In this document: positions 45,293-54,275 of the stretch, piece by piece
Layout: each line of letters starts with the position of its first letter
Position numbering within the stretch: position 1 is the stretch's first letter
Translations under genes and position numbers: made by a program
Notes under the pieces: model-generated
Databases searched by the model: none
Told to the model about the DNA's origin: nothing
Seen by the model: only the letters and a program-made list of their open reading frames with translations
Assembly: GCA_022316685.1 (NCBI GenBank)
Contig: JAKJHU010000564.1
Span: forward strand, 83,645-147,644
Length of the DNA stretch: 64,000 nucleotides
Direction: 5' to 3'
Source: Progne subis subis
Taxonomy: Eukaryota; Chordata; Aves; Passeriformes; Hirundinidae

Positions 45293-45921
45293 GAGATAAC
45301 AGAGACTGTGAAAACCTTTTGTTTCAGTTGCCTCTCCCATATCAACGAACTCAAAAAAGGGGGGGGGGGCACAATAAGGGTTAATTTCTGTAAACCTAAG
45401 TCAGTTTTTGTAATTAGCAATTTTAGATATGTTTAAGTAATAGATATATTAAAAAGGGGTATAAGTTCTTTTTTGTATTAATTTTACATATAGTTTAAGT
45501 CTTTTTTATAAGTAAGAATTTAAGTAAGTTTAAGGGTTTTTTTTAATATAATTTTTAAATTGTAAGTTTTATGAATAGCAATTAAATAAGTTTAAGTAAT
45601 AGAAAAAAAGTATAAGGTTTTTTTAAGTTTAAATATTGTTTAGTTTTATAAATAGTGATTTAAATAAGTTTAAGATTTTTTTTTGTTAATTTTAAAAGTT
45701 GTTAAGTTCTATAAGTAGCAGTTTGAACAAATTTAAGTAATAGAAAAATTAAAAGAGTGTAAAGTTTTTTTTGAAAAAAAAAAAGAGTAAATCTCCTACA
45801 GAACATTCTCTAAGGGCAACTAAATTAATAGGGAAGGGAAGTGGAAGCATGTAAGTGGGTTCTTTAGGAGACCTCTCCACTCCAAGAGGCAAGGCCGGGT
45901 GGAGCAAGAGATCCAGGAAGG
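45293..45921 (+). other. pol-env spacer, AT-rich, with a G-run polypurine tract
   Basis: 45,353-45,369 is AAAAAA followed by 11 G. The rest is A/T-rich with loose repeats of 'aataagtttaagtaatag'. The same spacer is kept in B (52,689-53,330) and C (58,017-58,641), with the G run at 12 and 15. Class I elements usually overlap pol and env, so a ~630 bp gap is unusual. Confidence 0.7.
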
Positions 45922-47596
45922 ATGGCCCATACCGGACTCTTGGGAGGGATCGTACTGGTGATGTTCATAAAGCACACCTACGAAACAAAAGCCTGTGCTA
46001 ACTGCTACCATCCAGTGTACGATGGAGAGGATCTCAGATCCTTATTCAGGGTCCATACTAACGTGAACCCAAACTGCTTTGACCACTCCCAGTTGAATAC
46101 TTGCCAAGAGGATGGAAAAGTTTATTGGACCACAAAAAACACAGCTAGTTATGCACAGCGCCTGTTTGGGGAATGTCCTATAGGAGACACTTGGTTATGC
46201 TTTGAAGCAGATCACAAAGGATTGAGGGATATAATAAAAGAAAAAGTGTTGACAACAAAATTTGAAAAAAGCCTAGACATCCCATCAGGAAAAAACCTGT
46301 TCATTGACTTAGTAGAAAGGATCAGTCGAGAATTAAATTTAACTGAGTGCTGGATATGTGGAGGTACACAAATGTCTGAAATATGGCCCTGGGAAGGAAT
46401 TAGCTTAAGCCCTCTAGAAATTCTAAAATGGAAACAGACTGAACAGAATACACAAAGTTAAGAACAAGGGGAAGAGAGAAGTGGGATCTCAAATCTAAAA
46501 TCATTGGGGAAGAATGTATCATGAGGACAGGAACCAGGTACAAACCCGTGTGGGAAAATTAATGTGTAAAAGGTATATAATAGTGATAAACTTAAGTGCT
46601 AAATGGGTTCCCAAAGGGCCTAACAAGTATTGGTCAACTGAGAACAAAAAATGTATCTATAATGAGAGGTATGAATTATATGAATGTATTGACAAAGCTA
46701 TAAATCCTTTTTGGGGGATAAAAGAACTGTCTCGGTTTTGGCAACAACCTTTTGAAACTAGGGAAGATTACTGGGAAGCTCCAAATCACCTGTTCTGGAT
46801 CTGTGGGGATACTGCTATACAAAATTGCCTGGGGATTGGTCGGGAAGCTGTACAATAGGGATCATAAAGCCAGCTTTCTTCCTATTACCCAAGAGATTAG
46901 GAGCACACCTAGGAGTCCCAGTATATGACAATCTGGGAAAAGTCGAACGAAAGAAAAGAGATACTCTAACAATTGGTGGAGACCAAAAATGGAAAGGAAA
47001 AATATGGACCCCAGAAGAGATCATTAAAACCTATGGACCAGCTACATGGGCACAGGACGGGTCCTGGGGGTATCGCACTCCAATTACATGTTAAATAGGA
47101 TCATTAGGCTCCAGGCTGTGTAGAAATGGTATCTAACAGAACAGCTCTCGCATTAGACCACATCACTGACCAACTAACACAAACAAGAGCTGTAATATAC
47201 CAAATACGTCTTGCTGTAGACTACCTTTTAGCAGATGAAGGAGGAATCTGTGGTAAGTTTAATTCGTCTGAATGTTGTTTAGAAATTGATGATAAAAGCG
47301 CAGTAATTAAAAACATCTCAAAAGAAATCCGAAAGCTAGCCTATGTGGGAAATCAGAGTGGACTCCTCTATGGATACCAACTGGTGGAATAGTTTTTGGT
47401 CATTTAGGGGGATTGGTGGAAGAAAGCTGGGTTTATGATAATTTGCTCAATCACCGGGTTAATGTTTTTACCTTGTCTAATCCCATGTCTAATTCGAACG
47501 ATTACCTCCACAGTCCAAGCCAGTATCCAGATCCCTAAAGCAACCAGTCAAACAGACCAAAATGATGGTAATAGAGAGTCAAGAACCCGAACATGA
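45922..47596 (+). pseudogene. provirus A env, broken
   Basis: The envelope glycoprotein binds receptor and fuses membranes. The first piece, 45,922-46,461, begins with a hydrophobic signal-like segment (residues ~4-15). The second is 46,514-46,858 and the third 46,825-47,094, the last including a basic RKKR motif at 46,948-46,959 that could be the surface/transmembrane cleavage site. The transmembrane part 47,126-47,392 has a heptad-like helix, then ADEGGIC and Cys-X7-Cys-Cys near 47,252-47,281. A membrane anchor rich in Leu, Ile and Cys lies at about 47,437-47,505 in another frame, ending at the TGA 47,594-47,596. At least four frame breaks. No intact Env can be made. Confidence 0.87.
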
Positions 47597-47698
47597 GAAT
47601 GCCAAAGAAATATATGAAAAGTTCCAAAAATGTAGAAAAATTATTTTCAAGAAGAGGAGGTAACAAATTGATGCGAGCTAAAGCTCGATCAAAGAAAT

Positions 47699-47709
47699 AG
47701 AGGGGGGAG
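47699..47709 (+). other. 3' polypurine tract
   Basis: AGAGGGGGGAG sits directly before the 3' LTR and would prime plus-strand DNA synthesis. It is kept in provirus B (before 53,661) and slightly shortened in C (before 58,971). Confidence 0.9.
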
Positions 47710-47710
47710 T

Positions 47711-48339
47711 TGTTATAAATAAATTCTATTCAAATAATCTATGTTTTAGTTACTTAATTGTTAAGTAATTCCATTAAGATTGTTAATGCTAGTTCTGTAT
47801 AAAGAATTTGCCTTATTCCTGTTTTAATACTGATTTATTACCTTATTTCTTGTTTGTTAATTAAGAATTCACCTTATTACCTGTATCTCTGCTCCCATTC
47901 GCCGATAGTGTCTGAATATGCAAATAAAAAGAACACTGGAATTCTGGGAACAACCAAGAACAAGAGACTCTGAAAAGCAGGGAACCAAAGTAAAATCCAG
48001 GACTGTAGTCGCATTTTAGACTAGTGCAAGAAGTACGGGGGTCCGCCGAAGCAGCTTTATTTAGTCGCCGTGACCTGAGAAGGAGTCCCCCATCGCTGGA
48101 TGACCCCTGATCAGCGACGCGAAACGGACTCCCCGGCAAGGGAAAAAGCCCGTGAGGGGGGGTGGGAGTCCCCAGCTTTGCTGTGAAGCGAAGCTGTGTG
48201 TACCTCCTCCTCCACGTTGCCAAGAGAGTAGCAGGGAGCATGTGCGCAGCTCCTCAAGCTCTCCCTCGGAGACAAGCTTTCTAATAAAGGCATTAAAAAA
48301 GGAGCGAGTCTCCTGGCCCTTGATTTTTTTTCCGTATCA
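47711..48339 (+). repeat. LTR (3' of provirus A) with a divergent end
   Basis: 629 bp. The first ~515 bp match the 5' LTR closely, including the octamer at 47,918-47,925. From about 48,226 to the end (polyadenylation region and U5) it is different: 'aagctttctaataaaggcatt' and 'ttccgtatca' replace the sequence found in the other three LTRs. Confidence 0.88.
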
Positions 48340-48799
48340 GGCTCAAGGCTTGGCCTTTCTGCTCCAGCCAGCCCAGGCCTTGCTCAGCATTGCAGTTCCC
48401 TGCTCACAGCCTTGGCTCCCTGCAATCCTGGCCTCAAGGATCTGCTCTCCCCAGTGCCTGGGGAGCCTTTGGCACTCCCTGCCCTCACTGGGGCCCAGTG
48501 ATGCTCCAAGGGACTTGCAGTTTCGCTTCTGCCTCCCTGAGCAGCTTCTTCAACCATCTCTCAGTGCCTGAGGCTCCTGGACTCAGCCCCAAATCCACTT
48601 GATTAAAACACAGAACATCCTGAGGAGCTCTTTGTCTTCCTTCTATTGTCTTCAAGTCTCCAGGGCTCGTGCAGCTGATTGGAGTCAGTTTGGAGTTCTG
48701 TTAAGGAGGGAGATTTCAAAGTGCATCTCATGATTTTTGTTTGTTTTAATCACGTGAGGTTTTTTTTTTACTTTTCAGTTCTGAGAAGAGATGACAAAG
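48340..48799. other. non-viral spacer
   Basis: GC-rich then mixed sequence. 48,430-48,560 resembles one unit of the ~150 bp repeat at 60,970-61,720 ('gg.gcctttggcactcc', 'ccaagggact..cagttt'). It is not the continuation of the CR1 that flanks provirus A on the left. Confidence 0.5.
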
Positions 48800-49348
48800 T
48801 GTGAAAAGTGCATATTATATGGCTCTACACAAGATATTTACTATATGTATTAAGTTGTATTAATTGTTAATGTTGTATTAATAGTTTGATAGTATGGTAA
48901 ATGTAGTTTTGTAGTTAAAATGTAGTTTTTATGTACCAACCACAGGAAAACATAAATCTTTCAGAGAAAGAAGAATTTACTACTTCCTTATCAGAAGAGA
49001 CCGACTCCTCCTGCCTCTCTCAGCCTTGTTGACGCCATAGAGATTAAAGGGAAAAGTGACACTAACCAGAGACAATTCTTTGTTTGAATAGAATTTATGC
49101 ATCATGTATGAACTGTATGAATATTCAACGGGCTATTGCTTTTAAGAGATAATCCTTTGTTAACCAGGGTCCTTCTCCGAAGCTTTTCGCTCAGGGAGGC
49201 ACCCAGACGTCTGAAACTTTGTTTTTATTGTCTCCTATTGTCCTATCTCTGAAATGGTTCCATTTTTTACTCTAATTCTATTTTTATAACCATCTTATTT
49301 ACTATTAAACTTTTAAAATTTTAAAACGAGTGATTGGCGTTTGTCACA
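48800..49348 (+). repeat. unrelated LTR (approximate left end) with initiator-Met primer site
   Basis: The right end is firm: AT-rich sequence ending 'ggcgtttgtcaca' four bases before a primer site, with an ATTAAA polyadenylation-type word at about 49,305. The left end is a guess (a TGTGAAAAGTG near 48,800). It shares no visible similarity with the class I LTRs here. No second copy of this LTR is present in the window. Confidence 0.6.
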
Positions 49349-49352
49349 ATTA

Positions 49353-49370
49353 TGGTAGCAGAGGATGGTT
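49353..49370 (+). other. primer binding site, initiator tRNA-Met type
   Basis: TGGTAGCAGAGGATGGTT complements the 3' end of vertebrate initiator tRNA-Met over 18 bases (from knowledge of that tRNA). It lies four bases after the LTR end, the normal position. Confidence 0.82.
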
Positions 49371-49829
49371 ATAACACCTCACTGCTGGTGCCTCAGGGGA
49401 ATCAGGGCGAGGACGGCGCGCCCTGCCCAGTTTGGCAGCCTCGCTCTGTGTTCCCCTGCTGTGACCGGCAGATGCAGGTTACGATCAATGGACAAAAGGA
49501 GGCAATAAAACAAAGAAAAAGGAAAAGATTCCCTAAAACCGTGGTAATTAGCCCCTAAGACTAAAGTGTACACCAAGACCAAGACCCAAGGACAAAAGGA
49601 CAGGTAAGTATTTGTTTGGAGGGGCGGTTAAAGGGGGGGATGAATGTGTGTGAATGAGAGGCAGCTGGTTATCCCAGACCTGCCAAGTGAGAGCAGTCTC
49701 CTACGCTGCGTTTCCGTTCTTTCGCGAGAAAAACGGTCAGTAAAGAGACGAAGCGAGTGATAAGAAGAGTGAGAGAACCCCTCCAGGGAAACTGGGACTG
49801 AGTTTTAGAGAAGGGGTGGGACCCCTAAG

Positions 49830-49868
<39 letters not shown>

Positions 49869-51146
49869 CTGGGTTAAGGGGTTATTGCCCCAAGATCATC
49901 CAGGACTGAAACCTGCTGGGTTGAGGGATTGATGCCCAAGAGCACCCAGGGTTCTGCCGGATTGAGGTTATGCCCAAGAGCATCTGGGGTTGAACAACAC
50001 AGCTGGATTGAGGGGATATCCAAGAGCACCGGGACTGGCCAGTAGCACCTAAAACTTGTAATAGGTGATTTGAGAGTAAAAGGTACCTTATTGTTGTTTT
50101 GGTGTGTGAGAGTGAGTCACATAGACCCCTGGGTGTGCAGGGGAAAACAAAGTGTGAGTGGCACGCATTAGGGGCAGGTTCCCCCCCTTAAGGGCTAGAG
50201 TAGCCTAGGAGGGTTTAGAGTCCCTGGAGGGGCGGGAAAATCGTACCAGGGTTGACAGGGTGTCTCCAGACACTGCGGGTGCCGAGAGCTCATGAGAGTC
50301 CCTGCTTCCCAGGACTGAGCCAGACGCACCGGAGAGGGTGTGCTGCCGCGGTCTCAGGGAGGAGGCCGTAAACCCATAGCCCGAGGACACCGGGGTGGGC
50401 AGTCAATGTAGAGGCAAGGCGGGCATCCTGCACACACGCACTCATCCCTCTTGCCGAGGCTGCTTCGCGTTGGGGAGAAGTAGTCAAGCCAGTCCTGGTG
50501 GAAGGCAAAGGGGTCGGGCCCTGCTGGGGTTGATCCTTGGAAACAAGGAAGGGATACCCCCCAGGTAACCCGTGCGGAGTCTTGACCTCTTACCTCCGTT
50601 TCAAAAAGTGAAGAGGGGGACTGTACTAGTAGCAGGGCAGTCTAGTCCGGGGTTCGGACTGAAGGTGTCCGGCCCGGCGGGGGCTAAGGCGTGGGAAGGC
50701 CCTGAGGCCCGGAAGGGGATGCCAGTACTAGGGACCCTGTCGTGCGCCGCAAAGCGTGTCCAGAGTCTCAGGGGTGAGGCAAGGCGTGGGGGTACATAGG
50801 GGTGAGGTCATTAGGACTCACCTCAAAGGGGTCAGAAGAGAGTCTGAGCCCCTGGTGTAAGTAAAGTGTGAGCGTCCAAGGAAGTGAAGAAGGTTAGAGA
50901 AAGTGAGTAGAAAGAGGGAGAATTTGTTCCCTAATGAAAGCAAAAGTGTAGGAAAGAGTAGAAAAGCATAAAGTTTAGGAGTTTTATGTTGAAGTGTTCA
51001 AGAATTAAGTCAGGAGATTTGAAGTAAAGGAAGAAAAGCTGAAGAATTTTTTTTTGCTAAAAAAAAAAAACAAACAACAAAAAAAAAACCCCTGTGTTGC
51101 CAGTCAGTAAAGGGCACCTTTGAAATTTTTTTTCAGTTTAAAGAAA
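49371..51146 (+). other. chimeric leader of provirus B
   Basis: 49,371-50,126 is foreign to provirus A. It has a strong splice-donor match (CAGGTAAGTA at 49,601-49,610), a ~30 bp poly-A run (49,835-49,863), and a loose ~45 bp repeat around 'gctgggttgaggg..gcccaagagcac' (49,866-50,040). From 50,127 it matches provirus A from about 38,820 up to the gag start. The switch point lies within 'cccctggg.gtgcagggg'. Confidence 0.8.
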
Positions 51147-52688
51147 ATGGGACAATGTACTAGTAAGAAAAAGAAATCCCAAAAGGAGAATAACAAAGTA
51201 AAGAGTATTCCACCCGGTAGTCCCTTAGAACAACTTTTAACTAAAAGGGATTCTTTAGAGTCCACAAAAGGACTAGATCAGGTTAAAATGGTGTTTTATT
51301 GCACAGAAGTCTGGCCAAAATTAAAATTACCAGGAGAATGGCCATGGTTTGGAACACATGATGAGCGGATGTGCTATCAGTTAAATCACTACCTAAGAAC
51401 TCAGGAAGATCCAGACGTAAACCAGTTAGCTGATAAAACAGCCAGAGAAGCAGCTTTAGAACCAGGAGAACCAGTAAAAATCCTCAAATTGGAGAAAATA
51501 CCAAGAAAAGAAGAAGAAAGGATAGAGCAAGTGTTTAGTAAAAAAGAGCAGAAAGCAATAAAAGAATTAGGATTACACCAGGGGGAACACGGAGTGTGGT
51601 TAACAGCTGACGGACGGAAATTCTTAAATAAAGCCCTAGCCAGAAAAATACTTACAGAAATACATAATTTAACCCACTGGGGAACCCAGGGATTATGTGA
51701 CCATTTTCTAAGGGAAAACCTATGTATTGGAGTACACGAATTAGCAAAAGCAGTTACTCAGGGATGTATAATATGTCAGAAAATAAATCAAAAAGTTATG
51801 AGAAAAACTGAGCCTGGAGGGAGGGAGTTAGCCTTAAGGCCCTTCCAGAACGTGCAAATTGATTTTACTGAGATGCCCCCTGTTCAAGGGTACAAACACT
51901 TGTTGGTGATCATAGATCACCTTACCCATTGGGTAGAGGCATTTCCTACAAAAAGGGAAACAGCAGAAGTAGTAACAAAAATCATATTAGAAGATATCCT
52001 CCCTCGGTATGGGCTGATAAATAATATTGATTCAGACAGAGGGCCACATTTCACAGCACAAATTCTACAACAGGTAACACAAGCCTTGGGAATAAAATGG
52101 AGGTTACACACCCCATGGCATCCCCAAAGCTCAGGCAGAGTAGAAAGGATGAACAAAACCATTAAAAATGTACTGACTAAACTAATAGCAGAAACTCAAC
52201 TAAATTGGCTTAAATGCTTACCCCTAGCATTACTACGAATCAGAACACAGCCACGAGCAGATCTAGGAGTGTCACCATATGAAATGTTATTTGGGCTTCC
52301 CTTTTTGTTATCTCCTTATAGTTCTAAAGACTACCTGGAAGGAGAGGAAATCACTAGAAAATATCTAAAAACCATTGGACAAACCCTAGAAAATCTCAGA
52401 AAGAAAGGCTATCTTCCTCAAACTTCCCTTTTGAATGCAAATGTGCATAATATCAATCCTGGAGACTGGGTATTGATCAAAACGTGGACTAATACCCCGC
52501 TGACCCCGAAGTTTGAAGGTCCCTACCAAGTACTGTTAACAACTCACACAGCAGTGCGCACTAAGGAAAAAGGATGGACCCACATCACCAGAGTTAAAGG
52601 GCCAGTACCCGCTCCTGGAGAGAACCCGAGTTCAGCACCCTCACCGGATGAAACCGAGTGGACAGTAACCACCACCCAAAAGACTTGA
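51147..52688 (+). CDS. open frame joining Gag N terminus to integrase (provirus B)
   Basis: 513 codons, uninterrupted. Residues 1-~93 are the matrix start: MGQCTS with Gly-2 (myristoylation) and Cys-4 (possible palmitoylation), then a lysine run. At the shared 13-base word (51,419-51,431; 'aaaccagttagct') the frame passes into the last RNase H motif (NQLAD) and on through integrase: zinc residues His173, His177, Cys207 and Cys210; catalytic Asp239, Asp297 and Glu333 (D,D-35-E); a C-terminal domain to ~505. The last few codons are shifted relative to A. Protease, reverse transcriptase, most of RNase H, capsid and nucleocapsid are absent. If translated it would be a membrane-directed integrase; expression and activity are unknown. 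Confidence 0.8.
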   Translation: MGQCTSKKKKSQKENNKVKSIPPGSPLEQLLTKRDSLESTKGLDQVKMVFYCTEVWPKLKLPGEWPWFGTHDERMCYQLNHYLRTQEDPDVNQLADKTAREAALEPGEPVKILKLEKIPRKEEERIEQVFSKKEQKAIKELGLHQGEHGVWLTADGRKFLNKALARKILTEIHNLTHWGTQGLCDHFLRENLCIGVHELAKAVTQGCIICQKINQKVMRKTEPGGRELALRPFQNVQIDFTEMPPVQGYKHLLVIIDHLTHWVEAFPTKRETAEVVTKIILEDILPRYGLINNIDSDRGPHFTAQILQQVTQALGIKWRLHTPWHPQSSGRVERMNKTIKNVLTKLIAETQLNWLKCLPLALLRIRTQPRADLGVSPYEMLFGLPFLLSPYSSKDYLEGEEITRKYLKTIGQTLENLRKKGYLPQTSLLNANVHNINPGDWVLIKTWTNTPLTPKFEGPYQVLLTTHTAVRTKEKGWTHITRVKGPVPAPGENPSSAPSPDETEWTVTTTQKT

Positions 52689-53330
52689 AATTAACCTTTA
52701 AAAAGAAATAAGAGATAACAGAGGCTGTGAAAATCTTTTGTTTCAGTTGCCTCTCCCATAATCAACGAACTCAAAAAAGGGGGGGGGGGGCACAATAAGG
52801 GTTAATTTCTGTAAACCTAAGTCAGTTTTTGTAATTAGCAATTTTAGATATGTTTAAGTAATAGATATATTAAAAAGGGTATAAGTTCTTTTTTGTATTA
52901 ATTTTACATATAGTTTAAGTCTTTTTTTATAAGTAAGAATTTTTTTTTTAATAATTTTTAAATTGTAAGTTTTATGAATAGCAATTTAAATAAGTTTAAG
53001 TAATAGAAAAAAGAATAAGGGTTTTTTTATTAAGTTTAAATATTGTTTAAGTTTTATAAATAGTGATTTAAATAAGTTTAAGATTTTTTCTTTGTTAATT
53101 TTAAAAGTTATTAAGTTCTATAAGTAGCAGTTTGAACAAATTTAAGTAATAGAAAAATTAAAAGAGTGTAAAGTTTTTTTTTAAGAAAAAAAAGAGTAAA
53201 TCTCCTACAGAACATTCCCTAAGGGCAACTAAATTAATAGGGAAGGGAAGTGGAAGCATGTAAGTGGGTTCTTTAGGAGACCTCTCCACTCCAAGAGGCA
53301 AGGCCGGGTGGAGCAAGAGATCCAGGAAGG
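52689..53330 (+). other. pol-env spacer of provirus B
   Basis: Same AT-rich spacer as provirus A with a 12-G run near 52,779, shortened by an indel around 52,940. Confidence 0.7.
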
Positions 53331-53650
53331 ATGGCCCATACCGGACTCTTGGGAGGGATCGTACTGGTGATGTTCATAAAGCACACCTATGAAACAAAAG
53401 CCTGTGCTAACTGCTACCATCCAGTGTACGATGGAGAGGATCTCAGATCCTTATTCAGGGTCCATACTAATGTGAACCCAAACTGCTTTGACCATTCCCA
53501 GTTGAATACTTGCCAAGAGGATGGAAAAGTTTATTGGACCAAAAAAACACAGCTAGTTATGCACAGCGCCTGTTTGGGGAATGTCCTATAGGAGACACTT
53601 GGTTATGCTTTGACAAATTGATGCGAGCTAAAGCTCGATCAAAGAAATAG
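53331..53650 (+). pseudogene. env remnant of provirus B
   Basis: The start of Env, with the signal-like segment and the first cysteines, is open for 86 codons (53,331-53,591). A frame change in the A-run near 53,541 ends it. At 53,612 the sequence jumps to the last ~40 bases before the polypurine tract, removing the rest of the surface subunit and all of the transmembrane subunit. Confidence 0.85.
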
Positions 53651-53660
53651 AGGGGGGAGT

Positions 53661-54275
53661 TGTTATAAATAAATTCTATTCAAATAATCTATGTTTTAGT
53701 TACTTAATTGTTAAGTAATTCCATTAAGATTGTTAATGCTAGCTTCTATATAAAGAATTTGCCTTATTCCTGTTTTAATACTGATTTATTACCTTATTTG
53801 CTTGTTTGTTAATTAAGAATTCACCTTATTACCTGTATCTCTGCTCCCATTCGCCAGATAGTGTCTGAATATGCAAAAAAAAAGAACGCTAGAATTCTGG
53901 GAACAACTCAAGAACAAGAGACTCTAAAAAGCAGGGAACCAAAGTAAAATCCAGGACTGTAGTTGCATTTTAGACTAGTGCAAGAAATACGGGGGTCCGC
54001 CGAAGCAGCTTCATTTAGTCGCTGTGACCTGAGAAGGAGTCCCCATCGCTGGACGACCCCTGATCAGCGACGCGAAACGGACTCCCCGGCAAGGGAAAAA
54101 GCCCATGAGGGGGGGTGGGAGTCCCCAGCTTTGCTGTGAAGTGAAGCTGTTTGTACCTCCTCCTCCACGTTGCCAAGGGAGCAAGCAAGCTCTCCCCCAA
54201 GGCCAAGCTTGATAATAAAGAAACATACAAAACCAGCAAGTCTCTAACTCTCTATTATATTTTTTTTCCAGAACA
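53661..54275 (+). repeat. LTR (3' of provirus B)
   Basis: 615 bp class I LTR with the same end as the 37,816 LTR. The octamer is lost (ATGCAAAA). It is followed without a gap by CR1. Confidence 0.92.

Larger units (their letters stand above)
37816..48339 (+). mobile_element. provirus A: class I endogenous retrovirus, near full length
   Basis: About 10.5 kb: LTR (37,816-38,427), proline-tRNA primer site, leader, gag, pro-pol, AT-rich spacer, env, polypurine tract, LTR (47,711-48,339). Primer usage, one zinc knuckle, in-frame UAG between gag and protease, YVDD, and an Env with a Cys-X7-Cys-Cys transmembrane subunit place it among gammaretrovirus-like (ERV1) elements. Gag, pol and env each carry small indels, so no product is complete. 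The 5' flank is CR1 and the 3' flank is unrelated, with no target-site duplication visible. Confidence 0.93.
48800..54275 (+). mobile_element. provirus B: deleted chimeric provirus with two kinds of LTR
   Basis: Left LTR, primer site and first ~780 bp of leader are unrelated to provirus A. From about 50,127 the sequence is class I leader, then a gag start, an in-frame deletion of ~3.9 kb to the end of RNase H, integrase, the AT-rich spacer, an env start with a ~1.46 kb deletion, the polypurine tract and a class I LTR. It follows provirus A by ~460 bp. Confidence 0.85.

Noticed and set aside
49334..49558. 74-codon frame across the second primer site
   Set aside because: It overlaps the LTR end, primer site and leader, where translation of a gene is not expected.
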